64,000 nucleotides of DNA from Planctomycetota bacterium (GCA_016208685.1 JACQXM010000012.1:1-64000), one strand, 5' to 3'; positions 37,041 through 47,613 are shown, counted from the stretch's first letter. The notes: generated by a model from the letters alone, not told the origin. Made by a program: numbers and translations.

Positions 37041-39104
37041 CTACTCTACGTCCAGTGACAGCAGGTAGTCATTGAGCGCCGCCTCCTTGGCCTCGGAGGC
37101 CTTCCGCTGCGTCGCCAGCCGGGCGTTGATCTCTTCGATCGCCGTCTCCAGGGCATCGAGCTTCGCCACCTGGCGCCGGTAAGCGTCGCTTTCGGTGGGC
37201 AGGCTGGCGATGTTGGCGCGTACCCGTACCTGGTCGTCGGTTGCGGACTTAAGGTCCGTGGTCAGGGTTCCCACCTGCCGGGACGCCTCGTCGCGCTCGT
37301 CGCGCAGTTCAACGACCCGCGCGAAGGCGGCCTCTATCGCGGGGGAGAGGATCCTGCCGCGGTGATACGCCGCGATGCGATCCGCGTCTACGTTGCTGAA
37401 CACGACCCGCCCCTCAGAGGTCCGCTCGAAGCGGACCTTCTCCGATACGGTTTTGCCCCCAGGGACCTCGACCCGAAATCGCCAGTACTGCGCGGTCTTC
37501 TCATGCGCCTCTTTGGGCTCGACGAGCTCCCAGTCCGCGGTGTTCGCCTGGCGTTCCAGCAGTACCACTCGATCGCGCTTATCCCGGTTGCGCACCAAGT
37601 AGGTGGCCTCGTTTGTCACCTTGTGCATCTCCAGGACCACGCCATTCGCGATGCGCACACTAAGCAGATCGTCCTGGGTGGCGGGTTCCTCAACCGCCAC
37701 ATCCACGCCTAAGTCGAGTGCGTACCCGATGAGCCGCTTCTCGTCGGGTTTCAGGTCGGGCAGTTTGGCGTCGCCGGCGTAGACGCCTTCGTCGAACACC
37801 GCAACCGGCCCCTGCATCAGGTGCAGCCCGGAGCCGTTGGTGAGCACCAGGCCGTTCACCGGGTGTCTGGCGTGCGTTTGAGGGTTAAAGATGCTCACCT
37901 TGTCGGCCGTTACCTCCTGGCTGACGATGGGGAGCATGGCCGAGCGCTGGCGCTCGATCGTCACCGGCGTTTTGATGGCATACTCGTAAAGCTCGCCGGC
38001 CTCCTGAGCTTGGGCGTATTGCAGCGAATGCGCCGGGATTCCCCAGCCAGAGGCAGCCTCGACGGCTGCGGCGCCGGAGCGTCGCTCACGAGCCCCAAAT
38101 GACGACTCGGGGCGGCCTTCCGATCTCCACGACATGCGCGGTACGCCGGAAAGATTATCAGCGGGCCCAAGTTGACCTATGGTGAACGCCGAATTAGCGC
38201 CAAGCAGGGGCGGTTCGTACGTCGGCGGCCGCAGCGAGGCGTAGAGCTCCAGTTCCTCGTGCGGGCGGGGCACGTAAAGCGGCGTGTACAGGTCCATGGT
38301 AAACGAGATCGGCCGTCCGGAGATGAGCGACAGGCGAACGTCCTTCCAGTCCTCCTCCGTGGCATTCTGCACCGTCGCCCAGCCCATCAGGTGGCGCTTG
38401 CCGTCCGCGGACAGCGTCAGACGGTAGCTGGTTTTCCAGATGGGTGCCTCGAGCAGGTAGGCGACTCGGACGTTGCGCGAACCCTGTCCTGCGAAGTTGA
38501 TCTGCACCGCTTTCTTGTCGGCGTCGTGGCCACGGGCGAGTGCCGCAAGCGCCTGTTGTAGTTCGTGGTCCACGGCTTCGTTGAGGAAGCGCATGCCGCG
38601 GAGGCCGGACACGGGAAGTTGCTCGATGCCTCCGGAAGCCAGCAGATTAAGCACGTCGTACTCGACGACGCCGTGCTCGCCGGCGGTCTTGTGGCGTTCC
38701 ACGCCCAGGATGGTGCCCTTCAGGGCCCGTGGCTCGGAGATTTGTATCGGTTCCCCACGAAGCTGATCCAGGAGCTGCCCCAACGTGGGGTTCCCTGAGA
38801 GGTTGACGCCGAAGCTCTTGAGCGTCCGTTCGAGCGGATCCTGCGAAGGGTAGGTCACGCCCACTACCCGCCCGCCGCTGAAGTCCTCGACCACCAGCGA
38901 TTTGAGGATGTCGTTGATCTGCTCGGTGCGGAAGCGAAGCTCCACTTGCGCGTCGCCCACCACCGAGCCTTCCGATTCGTAGTAGGCCACGCCGCTGGAA
39001 AAGACCGCGACCCGAGTCAAACGCAGGTCCACGGGCTCCTGAGCGAGGGTGACGATTCCCGACGCGGAGGCCAGCAGCGCGCCGGCAAGCAGCAATTGTC
39101 TCAT
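37041..39104 (-). CDS. Exported DUF4139-domain protein
   Basis: 687 residues with a clear signal peptide MRQLLLAGALLASASGIVTL. The N-terminal part LTRVAVFSSGVAYYESEGSV and the middle segment RVAYLLEAPIWKTSYRLTLS followed by GWATVQNATEEDWKDVRLSL are the DUF4139 signature; the C-terminal 120 residues are predicted coiled coil (EAAFARVVELRDERDEASRQ and onward). AAGGAG precedes the ATG by 6 bases. DUF4139 proteins are periplasmic or surface proteins of unknown function. It is a standalone leftward gene. Confidence 0.85.
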   Translation of the reverse strand: MRQLLLAGALLASASGIVTLAQEPVDLRLTRVAVFSSGVAYYESEGSVVGDAQVELRFRTEQINDILKSLVVEDFSGGRVVGVTYPSQDPLERTLKSFGVNLSGNPTLGQLLDQLRGEPIQISEPRALKGTILGVERHKTAGEHGVVEYDVLNLLASGGIEQLPVSGLRGMRFLNEAVDHELQQALAALARGHDADKKAVQINFAGQGSRNVRVAYLLEAPIWKTSYRLTLSADGKRHLMGWATVQNATEEDWKDVRLSLISGRPISFTMDLYTPLYVPRPHEELELYASLRPPTYEPPLLGANSAFTIGQLGPADNLSGVPRMSWRSEGRPESSFGARERRSGAAAVEAASGWGIPAHSLQYAQAQEAGELYEYAIKTPVTIERQRSAMLPIVSQEVTADKVSIFNPQTHARHPVNGLVLTNGSGLHLMQGPVAVFDEGVYAGDAKLPDLKPDEKRLIGYALDLGVDVAVEEPATQDDLLSVRIANGVVLEMHKVTNEATYLVRNRDKRDRVVLLERQANTADWELVEPKEAHEKTAQYWRFRVEVPGGKTVSEKVRFERTSEGRVVFSNVDADRIAAYHRGRILSPAIEAAFARVVELRDERDEASRQVGTLTTDLKSATDDQVRVRANIASLPTESDAYRRQVAKLDALETAIEEINARLATQRKASEAKEAALNDYLLSLDVE

Positions 39105-39321
39105 GGCTTTCTCCTTAAGTAAGAGAATGGACCGTCGGCTGTGTATGTATACACGGAATTAGACTGGCCGGCGCGGAAAAAGTTCCCGGAGAAAGGCGCG
39201 GGGGGGGGGCGGGGAGGCGTTGGGTCGTGGGTGCGGTCCGGCTAGTCCGGGATTGGCTCGCCGCCCGGACCGGAACAGGGCTGGTGCGCGGTCGGGCTGG
39301 CTGCATCCAGGGCGCCGGCGC

Positions 39322-39680
39322 TTAACGGCGGGCACGCCGTCCAAGCCGGATACGCCCCGGCTGCGCAACGACGAAGCACCCGCGCAGCGCTTCTCCGTGC
39401 TCCTCTACCAGACGAACGATGGCCGCGGCAATCGCAGTGCGTGCGGCGGGCGGATACTGCAGCAGGATGACACCGCCGGTGGCGCGTCGGGCCGCATAAA
39501 CCCACCGACCGAAGTCTTTGTCTTCGGTCAGGAGGACCGGTGTTCCTTCGCTGCCTGCCGTAGGATTGATTCATCGGCGGTACTACGCGCGGACTCCGCG
39601 GCGGCTGTGATATCATGTCCTTCGGAACGCAGGGCTCGTACGATTGCGTAGTCGCAACTCTCGTCGGCAAAGAACCGCAT
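39322..39680 (-). pseudogene. DUF5615-family (PIN-like) toxin, frameshifted
   Basis: From ATG 39680 the frame gives MRFFADESCDYAIVRALRSE and continues to a stop at 39528-39530 after 50 residues. One base earlier in phase, from about 39558 on, it continues as GTPVLLTEDKDFGRWVYAAR to a natural stop TAA at 39322-39324. Joined, the two parts make a normal DUF5615 protein of about 119 residues; the total of 359 bases equals a whole number of codons minus one base. So a single base is missing near GCGAAGGAA (about 39555-39565). It lies 2 bases after the DUF433 antitoxin gene, the usual operon order. It is either a decayed toxin or a sequencing error. Confidence 0.8.
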
Positions 39681-39682
39681 TC

Positions 39683-39931
39683 TTACGATCCGGTTCGCCG
39701 ACGACGGGGTTCCAGGATCACCTCTTCGTCGGCCAGCAGGTCGGCGGCGTAGGAAAGTGCGGCGTGGATGTCGGCCCGCGCGAGGCGCGGGTAGGCGTCC
39801 AGCAGATCCGCCTCCCGGGCGCCCTTGGCGAGCTTCCGCAGGATCAGCTCAACCGGGATGCGCGTGCCCCGAATCACCGGCTTGCCGAGCATGACTTTGG
39901 GGTTGATCTCGATTCGATTGGACCGGGCCAC
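39683..39931 (-). CDS. DUF433-family antitoxin
   Basis: 82 residues from GTG 39931, set by GGAGG 9 bases upstream; longer readings lack family sequence. It contains INPKVMLGKPVIRGTRIPVE, the DUF433 signature, then LRKLAKGAREADLLDAYPRL and ADIHAALSYAADLL, which form the winged-helix-like DNA-binding part. DUF433 proteins are paired with DUF5615 PIN-like toxins, as here. A TAGAAT at 39974-39979 (complement) could be its -10. In the family the antitoxin neutralises the nuclease and represses the operon. Confidence 0.88.
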   Translation of the reverse strand: MARSNRIEINPKVMLGKPVIRGTRIPVELILRKLAKGAREADLLDAYPRLARADIHAALSYAADLLADEEVILEPRRRRTGS

Positions 39932-40087
39932 GTCATGACACCTCCGTTTCGGTTGTGCGTTCTTGGGCAGTGATTCTACTCCGCCGTACGCCCATTGGCG
40001 CCTCCCGTTGCGACCCGCGACCACACAGAGCAGTTCGGCGTCGAGGGTCGCCGAACCAGGGCCGGCGGGAACGCCGGACCCACGGCC

Positions 40088-41581
40088 TCACTCGGAATGG
40101 CTCCGCGCCTGCGGCGGTCGGACAACCGCCGGCAGTTCGCCGTACAGCCGGAAGCACGCGTCCTCATACCACGATTCGCCCCAAAGGTGCCTTCCGCGGA
40201 GCAGCAGGGTCGCCTGAGCGACCGGGGTGATCGGTCGCCAGCGCTCCATCGCGGCCAGGAAGCCCTCTGGCTCCTCGAAGACCAGCTCCAATATCTGATG
40301 CTCGCCATCGCTTGCCGCGGGATCGAACTGCGCTTGAAGCTCCGCCCGGGTCAGCGTGAGCATCGCCTCGACGAGCAGCTCCGGCTGGTGAATGCGGCGA
40401 TCGCGGACCAGGCCCGCCAGGTGCATCTCGCGGATGTCGCCCCGCGCCACGCCCAGCTCCTCCGCCAACTCCCGCGCAGCGCAGACAAAGACGTCGTATG
40501 CGCCCGCGCCCGCGGCATCCGCCGGTTCGAGCATCCCGCCGAAGGGATGCACGTATCCGGGGTAGAAGGCCACCCGCGCCGCGCGGCGGCCCAATGCCAT
40601 ATATCCGTCCGAAGTGATCGCGGCGGCGCTGACTCCCAGGGCGTCGGCCAGGTATTGCGGTCCGGCGCGAAGCACCGCCGGGGCGTTGTAGAGGTTCGTG
40701 CCCAGGAACTCGCGGTAGGTGGTTTCGCCCGTGAGCAGCCGCAGTGGCCCGGGGTCGCACTCGAGGGCGACCAGGCGCACGAGCGGTCCGTCGTAGAGGA
40801 GGCGTTGCGTACCGCCGGCCACGGCAAGCTCCGCTTCCCAAGTCTGAGCGATGAGTCGTTCGACTTCCGGCAAGACGGCACGCGATGCGCCGCCGCCGGT
40901 GACGATCACTGCGTCCGGTGCATACCTGCCCTCCACCTCGATGAAGAACGGGGCTCCCGCGGCGGTTAGCGCCTCCCGCGAGGCTGCTTCCGGGGAGCGG
41001 CGCCCGCGGCGCGGTCGGAATGCAACCAGACGCAGGATGAGCAGCAGGAGTCCGGGCAGAGCGAAGAGCGCACCCATAAGTACGAACTCGGCCACGCCGT
41101 TGACGCGGAATCCGCGACTGTTGAAAAGCGGTGTGGGAGCAAAGTCCAGCGCCTGCGTGGCGCCGGCCACGGCGGCGATCATCGAGAGCAGGGCAACGAA
41201 CAGGACAATCGAAGATACCTCGCCGCGCCGCATGGGCCAGCGGGCTTTATGCAGTGCCGCCGCGCCCGCAAGCAGCAGGTGTCCGCCGACGCCGCTGAGG
41301 ATGGCGAGCGCGCCTACTCCGTCCGCCAGCGTCAGGCTTACGCGGCGGCCGCGCTGAACCAAGGCCAGGACGGCCCACATCGTGCCCACCGCCACCACAA
41401 CTGAGCTGGCCACCACCGTCCAGCGTCGTGCCGGCTGCTGCGCCCCCTCCGCGGCGAGCTCCCCGGGATCGATCTTCCACCCGCACCAGGGGCAACGGTC
41501 GCCCGTAGCGCCGGTGAGGTTGTAGTCACATTCGGGGCAGGCGAGGTCGACTTCGGCGGGGGCGGGCGGGAGGTCGTTCAC
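40088..41581 (-). CDS. Zinc-ribbon/membrane protein fused to a Nudix hydrolase domain
   Basis: 497 residues from GTG 41581, which overlaps the stop of the upstream zinc-ribbon gene (GTGCTGTGA). Order: a four-Cys ribbon CPECDYNLTGATGDRCPWCG near residue 15; four hydrophobic segments (TVVASSVVVAVGTMWAVLAL to FVLMGALFALPGLLLLILRL) up to about 185; then a soluble C-terminal domain with GGMLEP and, after an insert, ARELAEELGV, the REUxEExGU part of a Nudix box. The extended spacing in the box resembles the Nudix subgroup with a long box loop. Substrate unknown; a nucleoside-diphosphate-linked compound at the membrane is inferred. A ribbon-membrane-Nudix fusion is not a layout I know. Confidence 0.75.
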   Translation of the reverse strand: MNDLPPAPAEVDLACPECDYNLTGATGDRCPWCGWKIDPGELAAEGAQQPARRWTVVASSVVVAVGTMWAVLALVQRGRRVSLTLADGVGALAILSGVGGHLLLAGAAALHKARWPMRRGEVSSIVLFVALLSMIAAVAGATQALDFAPTPLFNSRGFRVNGVAEFVLMGALFALPGLLLLILRLVAFRPRRGRRSPEAASREALTAAGAPFFIEVEGRYAPDAVIVTGGGASRAVLPEVERLIAQTWEAELAVAGGTQRLLYDGPLVRLVALECDPGPLRLLTGETTYREFLGTNLYNAPAVLRAGPQYLADALGVSAAAITSDGYMALGRRAARVAFYPGYVHPFGGMLEPADAAGAGAYDVFVCAARELAEELGVARGDIREMHLAGLVRDRRIHQPELLVEAMLTLTRAELQAQFDPAASDGEHQILELVFEEPEGFLAAMERWRPITPVAQATLLLRGRHLWGESWYEDACFRLYGELPAVVRPPQARSHSE

Positions 41582-41823
41582 AGCACGGTCGCCAGGACCA
41601 TGGCGGCCGCGGCCAGCAGGGCGGCGGCCGTCCAAACCCCGGCGCGCCAGCGCGGGGCCGGGTCGACAGGGACAATCCAGTCACCGCAGTTCGGGCACTG
41701 CTGCGTGTCCTCGTGCACCGACTGGCGGCACGACGGGCAGGTGAGCAGCGGCTCCTCGTCGTCGGGGTCGTCGTGGCCCTCAAGATCGGCGTCGTCATCG
41801 AGCGGTTCGTCAAGCCGGCTCAC
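41578..41823 (-). CDS. Small zinc-ribbon membrane protein
   Basis: 81 residues from GTG 41823, chosen because GGAGG lies 6 bases upstream; the frame is open to 41934. An acidic N-terminus (DEPLDDDADLEGHDDPDDEE) is followed by a zinc ribbon CPSCRQSVHEDTQQCPNCGD and one C-terminal helix AGVWTAAALLAAAAMVLATV. The stop overlaps the start of the zinc-ribbon/Nudix gene, so the two are translated together. Both carry a ribbon followed by membrane helices, suggesting they interact. Function unknown. The region 41824-42100 upstream shows nothing else. Confidence 0.7.
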   Translation of the reverse strand: MSRLDEPLDDDADLEGHDDPDDEEPLLTCPSCRQSVHEDTQQCPNCGDWIVPVDPAPRWRAGVWTAAALLAAAAMVLATVL

Positions 41824-42100
41824 GGGCTGCCTCCGGAACGAATGGTCGCTACGGCTATCATGCCTCCGCGGGGTGGGAGTGTCCACGTGCCCGGCCACTT
41901 CATGAGGAGGCGCTGATTCACGGACCGGTGGCATGGCTGCCCGGCGCGGGGCAGGGTTCCCGACCGAACCGCGAACGGGGGGACACGTGAACGGCCCGGC
42001 GGCGAAGAACGTCGTGCGTAGGGCGTAACCCGATCGTTGTCAGCAGAGCGCCGCGGTCGCGCGACACCGGGCACAACCGCGGCGGCGGCCGGCCCGGCGG

Positions 42101-42137
42101 AAAAAAAACGCCCGGCGGGGACAGGCCGCGCCGGGCG
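42101..42137 (-). terminator. Strong intrinsic terminator of the 16S rRNA unit
   Basis: On the minus strand CGCCCGGCG (42129-42137), an 11-base loop, CGCCGGGCG (42109-42117) and then eight T (42101-42108). A 9-bp GC stem followed by a T tract is the textbook form, and the only such case seen in the window. It lies about 200 bases after the 16S 3' end. Confidence 0.9.
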
Positions 42138-42286
42138 CTAACGTATCAAGGACAGGTTTGTCGTCGGGCCCGCCGAGGCGGGCGCATCCCGAGCGAATCG
42201 GGACCGATCATGCGTTGACTTCTGGATACCAGAGAACTCGATCGGGCTTCGCCCTCACTGGAGACCGGACCCGGCCTTGCGGCCTT

Positions 42287-42330
42287 GTTCCAGTTCCCAG
42301 TTTCCAGTTTCTGGTTCCCAGTTTCTAGTT
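42287..42330. repeat. Degenerate short tandem repeat 3' of the 16S gene
   Basis: Repeats of roughly TTCCAGTT/CCCAGTTT (period about 7-8 bases) run to within 10 bases of the mature 16S 3' end and would be transcribed in its trailer. The bases between here and the terminator also include a TCCCGA/TCGGGA hairpin near 42190-42210. Confidence 0.6.
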
Positions 42331-42336
42331 TATCCC

Positions 42337-43883
<1,547 letters not shown>

Positions 43884-44157
43884 TTATTCGTTCTCACGCG
43901 CCGTACGCCGCGCCCGACACCCGATGACAAGCATCCGGCACCGAACCGCGTCCCGACGCGAAAGCCAACGATACTGAGGGCTTTCACTTCTTGCGTCCGT
44001 GAAAGTGAAAGGCGCCGGTCCCTGGCCGGGACCGACACTTGTTTCCGCGCCTCCGGTACGGCTTGCGACCGGGCGGACGCGGCCTTCAGGCTACGCGCGG
44101 CGATTGGACGCCGCCGCACGCGGCCTTCACACTCTCACGACGACAAACCTGTTCACT

Positions 44158-44168
44158 TGTCAAAGAAC
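44158..44168 (-). promoter_or_regulatory. boxA-like antitermination site in the 16S leader
   Basis: Minus strand GTTCTTTGACA, close to the bacterial rRNA boxA (TGCTCTTTAACA), about 40 bases downstream of the rRNA promoter. In rRNA operons boxA binds NusB/NusE and prevents premature termination. The rest of the leader (43884-44157) has no tRNA or gene. Confidence 0.55.
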
Positions 44169-44200
44169 TTCTCGACGCCCTCATCAGGCGGCGAGCAGCG

Positions 44201-44229
44201 TATAATACCGGCCCGCGCAACGCTGTCAA
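44201..44229 (-). promoter_or_regulatory. Promoter of the 16S rRNA gene
   Basis: Minus strand perfect TTGACA (44224-44229), 16-base spacer, TATTAT (44202-44207); reading the -10 one base later gives ATTATA with 17. It is the best promoter match in the window, about 310 bases upstream of the mature 16S 5' end. It also lies back to back with the gene starting at 44334. Confidence 0.75.
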
Positions 44230-44333
44230 CTGCCCGAACCACTCTTCCCGATGAATTTGAAAGTTCATGCGTGGGCGCAAAACTACAGGGTGAGTGGATC
44301 TGCGCCGCCGTCGCCATCGTATACGATGACGAC

Positions 44334-45947
44334 ATGTCCCCCAGGCGTGATCGGAAGCCCCGGAGCACCGCCGCCGTGCCGCCGCACGGCCTGCCGGCGG
44401 GCCAACCGGACGCGGCGCACGAACGCGCCGCGCGTGGGCAACTGCTGATTCCTGTTTGCGTTGTGCTGGTGTCGATCCTTGCGGCGTATCTGCGGCTCGT
44501 AGGGCTGGGGGATCGCTCGCTGTGGCTGGACGAGTTCGCCACTTGGCATGTCTCGCAGATGCCGCTGCGTGGAAGCCTTCGCTGGGCGCCTGAGCTCACC
44601 AAGCCGCCGCTCTATCAGCTTCTGCTACGTTTGATTAGCAACGACCCGCATCCTCCGGAATGGCTGCTGCGATTGCCTGCGGCGATCGCCGGCGCGCTGG
44701 TGGTTCCGGCGGCGTATTGGATGGCCCGACACTGGGCACGTGCCGGGACGGCGCTGGCGCTGGCGGCGTTGCTGGCCTGCAACGAACTCCAGGTCGAGTA
44801 CGGGCGCGAGGCGCGATCGTATTCCATGCTGGTGCTGGGCAGTGTGCTGTCGATGACCTTCTGGCATCGTCTCCTGACACGCCGGCGCGCGGTCGAGGTC
44901 GCCGGATATGTGGCCGCCACCGCAATCGCGATCCACTCCAGCTACCTCGCCGTCCTGACTTTTGCCGCGCAGGCGCTGTGGCTGGTGAGCGTGCTCGCCG
45001 GCGGTCGGGCGCGGCGGCGCGGCGAACCGGCGACGCCCGCAGGGCTCGCGGCAACCGCGCTCGCAGCCGCCGGTGTGTTATGTGCCCCCCTCGCCGTTCA
45101 TTACCTTCGATACAGCGACACGGTCTTCCAGGGGCTGGGCTGGATTCCCGCGCCCACGTGGTCCCGCGCATGGGAAATCCTGGCGCGGCTGACTTTCGGC
45201 GGGCAATGGCTCGCGGCGATACTTGCCCCGGCGTTGGTCGTGTGGCTTCTGGCCCGGGCGATGTGGAGGGGTGACGCACAGGCGGCATCGGGCGATGGCG
45301 GTCTGAGGGGCTGGCTGCGACCGGTTGCGCTGCCCGGCCACGACGTCTGCGGACTGCTCCTCTGGTGGCTTGGTTGCGCGTGGTTCGGCCTGGTGGTGAT
45401 TTCCTGGCTGCGGCAGCCGGTGCTCGTTGACCGGTACGCGCTGCCGGCGGGGGTGTCGGCGATTCTGCTTCCGCTGATCATCGCCGAGCGACTGCACCGG
45501 CGCGCCGCGTTGTGGGTGGCAGCGGTGTTCTTCCTGGGCACGGCGCCGGATTGGGCCACACGACACTGGGACGTACGCCCGGGCTTTCGCGAGCTGGTGA
45601 CCTATGTCCGGGAGCACGCGGACCCGGCAACGGAGGCAGTCGTACAGGTCATTGACAACGCGACCTATCCCGGTTGGTCGGACATGGAGCGCCTGGCATT
45701 TCGCTACTACCCGCTCGAAGATCGTCCCGTGTACGAGCTCGAGCTCGATCCGAAAGGCGGAATCAGAAACGGCACGATCCTCGACGATCCGCGCGCCTTG
45801 TACCTGATTGTCTTCCGCGCCGACCCCTTTCCGATCATCGCCGCCGCCGGGCGGCGCGCGGCGCCGATGGTCATCGACGGCGTCGCGCAAACGCAACTGC
45901 TCTTCCAACCCTATCGGCTCGCCAGGGTGGAACCGCTTTCACCGTAG
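44334..45947 (+). CDS. Glycosyltransferase family 39-type membrane protein
   Basis: 537 residues from ATG 44334; longer readings of the frame run through the antisense of 16S rRNA and are artefacts. After a charged N-terminus, helix LLIPVCVVLVSILAAYLRLV is followed by GDRSLWLDEFATWHVSQMPL, the catalytic Asp-Glu loop of ArnT/PMT-type GT-C enzymes, then TKPPLYQLLLRL, a matching family phrase. About ten more helices and a C-terminal soluble domain of about 120 residues follow. The family moves a sugar from a polyprenyl-phosphate donor to lipid or protein at the periplasmic face. A TATACG at 44320-44325 is just upstream. It is convergent with the WecA-like gene, with 10 bases between. Confidence 0.85.
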   Translation: MSPRRDRKPRSTAAVPPHGLPAGQPDAAHERAARGQLLIPVCVVLVSILAAYLRLVGLGDRSLWLDEFATWHVSQMPLRGSLRWAPELTKPPLYQLLLRLISNDPHPPEWLLRLPAAIAGALVVPAAYWMARHWARAGTALALAALLACNELQVEYGREARSYSMLVLGSVLSMTFWHRLLTRRRAVEVAGYVAATAIAIHSSYLAVLTFAAQALWLVSVLAGGRARRRGEPATPAGLAATALAAAGVLCAPLAVHYLRYSDTVFQGLGWIPAPTWSRAWEILARLTFGGQWLAAILAPALVVWLLARAMWRGDAQAASGDGGLRGWLRPVALPGHDVCGLLLWWLGCAWFGLVVISWLRQPVLVDRYALPAGVSAILLPLIIAERLHRRAALWVAAVFFLGTAPDWATRHWDVRPGFRELVTYVREHADPATEAVVQVIDNATYPGWSDMERLAFRYYPLEDRPVYELELDPKGGIRNGTILDDPRALYLIVFRADPFPIIAAAGRRAAPMVIDGVAQTQLLFQPYRLARVEPLSP

Positions 45948-45957
45948 CGCGCCGCGC

Positions 45958-47049
45958 CTACGGGTGTTTGATCGGCTCGGTCTGTTCCAAGAGGGCGATC
46001 ATGGTGACAACGGTGAGGCACTGGACAAGGAGCAGCACGGCCGTGGGCCAGTCCACGCGCGGAAGGGCGATGGCCGGCAGTCCGGTCGCGGCGGTGGCGA
46101 GGTAGACCGTGAGCACGGCTCCCCGCGGCGACAGCCCCCGACGCACCAGGCGATGGGAAAAGTGGCGCCGGTCGCCGCGCAGCGGGCTGTCCCCCGCGCG
46201 CAGACGCAAGGTGACAACGCTTACCACGTCGTAGAGCGGGACGGCGAGCACGACCACCGGCACCAGTACGCCGAAGGGGGTCATGCCCTGCCGCGGGTCG
46301 TAAAAGGTGGTGAGCATGGTGAGCACGCTCATCAGGTATCCCACGACGAGGCTTCCGGCGTCGCCCATGATGATGCTCGCGGGTGAGAAGTTGAACACCA
46401 GGAATCCCACCAGAGCCCCGGCGACCACCCAGGCCATGGTGGGCACGAAGATCTGCCCCGTGCCCGTGGCGGCGAGCGCGAACACCGCCGCCGCGATGGC
46501 GGCCACCCCGGCGCTAAGTCCATCCATATTGTCCAGGAAGTTGAAGGCGTTGGTCATGACCACGATCCACAGAACACTGACCGCGATCGACATCGGGGCG
46601 GGGAGAATCTCCAGCACGCGGATGCCCACCGGGCCGGCGATGAACCCGGCGACGAGGACTTGAACGGCGAACTTGCTCCACGGACCCAACGGCCGGCGAT
46701 CGTCGAGCAAGCCGACGACATGCAGAACCAGCGCTCCGGCCACAACGGCGAGCATTACGCCGGCCTTGGACGCGATGCCGTCGATATGCGGCCTCAGCGC
46801 CGAGGGAACCCACGCGGGCGCCGGAGCATCGCGCAGAAACCAGGCGGCCAACGTCGCGGCCAGCAACGGGACGCAGATGGAAGCCACTAAGGCGATTCCA
46901 CCCCCTAAGGCCAGAGGGGCCGCATGCTGCTTGTGTCCGCCCGGGCGATCAAGGAATCCGACGCGCCTCGCCCAGCGGCGGATCATGGCCGTTGCCAGGA
47001 GTGAGAGCAGGAACGGACCTCCGAAAGCGAGCAGGACGATCGAGTACAT
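45958..47049 (-). CDS. Undecaprenyl-phosphate sugar-1-phosphate transferase (WecA/TagO family)
   Basis: 363 residues, polytopic, with the family motifs: GFLDRPGGHKQHAAPLALGG near the N-terminus, VVGLLDDRRPLGPWSKFAVQ (Asp-Asp), NAFNFLDNMDGLSAG with the catalytic Asp, NFSPASIIMGDAGS, and GDRRHFSHRLVRRGLS, the His-rich loop that in WecA/TagO binds UDP-GlcNAc. It transfers GlcNAc-1-phosphate, or a related sugar, to undecaprenyl phosphate, the first step of O-antigen, teichoic-acid or other surface glycan synthesis; MraY is less likely given this loop. It sits beside other glycan genes of the window. Confidence 0.9.
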   Translation of the reverse strand: MYSIVLLAFGGPFLLSLLATAMIRRWARRVGFLDRPGGHKQHAAPLALGGGIALVASICVPLLAATLAAWFLRDAPAPAWVPSALRPHIDGIASKAGVMLAVVAGALVLHVVGLLDDRRPLGPWSKFAVQVLVAGFIAGPVGIRVLEILPAPMSIAVSVLWIVVMTNAFNFLDNMDGLSAGVAAIAAAVFALAATGTGQIFVPTMAWVVAGALVGFLVFNFSPASIIMGDAGSLVVGYLMSVLTMLTTFYDPRQGMTPFGVLVPVVVLAVPLYDVVSVVTLRLRAGDSPLRGDRRHFSHRLVRRGLSPRGAVLTVYLATAATGLPAIALPRVDWPTAVLLLVQCLTVVTMIALLEQTEPIKHP

Positions 47050-47284
47050 GTCGCCGGGAGTCTACAAGTGGCGGCGGTCGGGGCCAAGAATCGCCTCGCC
47101 CACGGATGCGCGCCGACGGTCATCGGCCGGCATGCGTGTACAGCGCCGTTCAGTCGATCGCACGGAAGCCGCTGTCGGAGTGGGTGTGGTTGGGGGCGGC
47201 TGTATGTCGATACTATGTGCCACGAGAAGGCGGCCGTGGCGTGTGCCCCGGCGGCTTGCTCAGGGCAGGAAAACGGAGTCGTCC

Positions 47285-47371
47285 ATGCGCTCGTACTTCA
47301 TGTGGCTGATCGTCGCGGTTGCGATGCTGCTGGCAGGTGGGGCTATTCGCGTTGCCGACATGACGCCGTAG
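47285..47371 (+). CDS. Possible 28-residue membrane peptide
   Basis: ATG 47285 opens MRSYFMWLIVAVAMLLAGGA followed by IRVADMTP and a stop: one hydrophobic helix with a basic start and short polar tail. An AGGAAAACGGAG sequence ends 6 bases upstream. It is too short to trust from composition; the surrounding 47050-47469 shows no other gene. Confidence 0.35.
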   Translation: MRSYFMWLIVAVAMLLAGGAIRVADMTP

Positions 47372-47469
47372 GCGAGGGCGACGGGCCGGGGTGTTCGGCT
47401 GGGTCCGCGTGGGCGACCCGCACTCGCCGCGTATGCCGGATCGGGTCCCCTCCGCGCGGAAGGGGGGAT

Positions 47470-47542
47470 TGACCTCGCCCGGACTCGAACCGGGGACCTC
47501 GTCGTTATCAGCGACGCGCTCTACCAACTGAGCTACGAGGCC
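47470..47542 (-). tRNA. tRNA-Ile (anticodon GAT)
   Basis: 73 bases on the minus strand. Acceptor GGCCTCG pairs with CGAGGTC (one G-T pair), D-arm GCTCAGTTGGTAGAGC, anticodon loop CTGATAA giving GAT, T-arm GGTTCGAGTCC, discriminator A. CCA is not encoded. This isoacceptor is often found in the 16S-23S spacer of other bacteria; here it stands alone. Confidence 0.96.
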
Positions 47543-47613
47543 GGATGCCATACGCCCCGGCTCCCCCTGCGCTTGCCGCTCGCGCCGGGTGGTTCCGCGA
47601 CGTTCGGAGGGGC

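Noticed and set aside
39242..39670. 142-codon frame overlapping the toxin gene on the minus strand
   Set aside because: Out of phase with both halves of the DUF5615 sequence and without any family resemblance.
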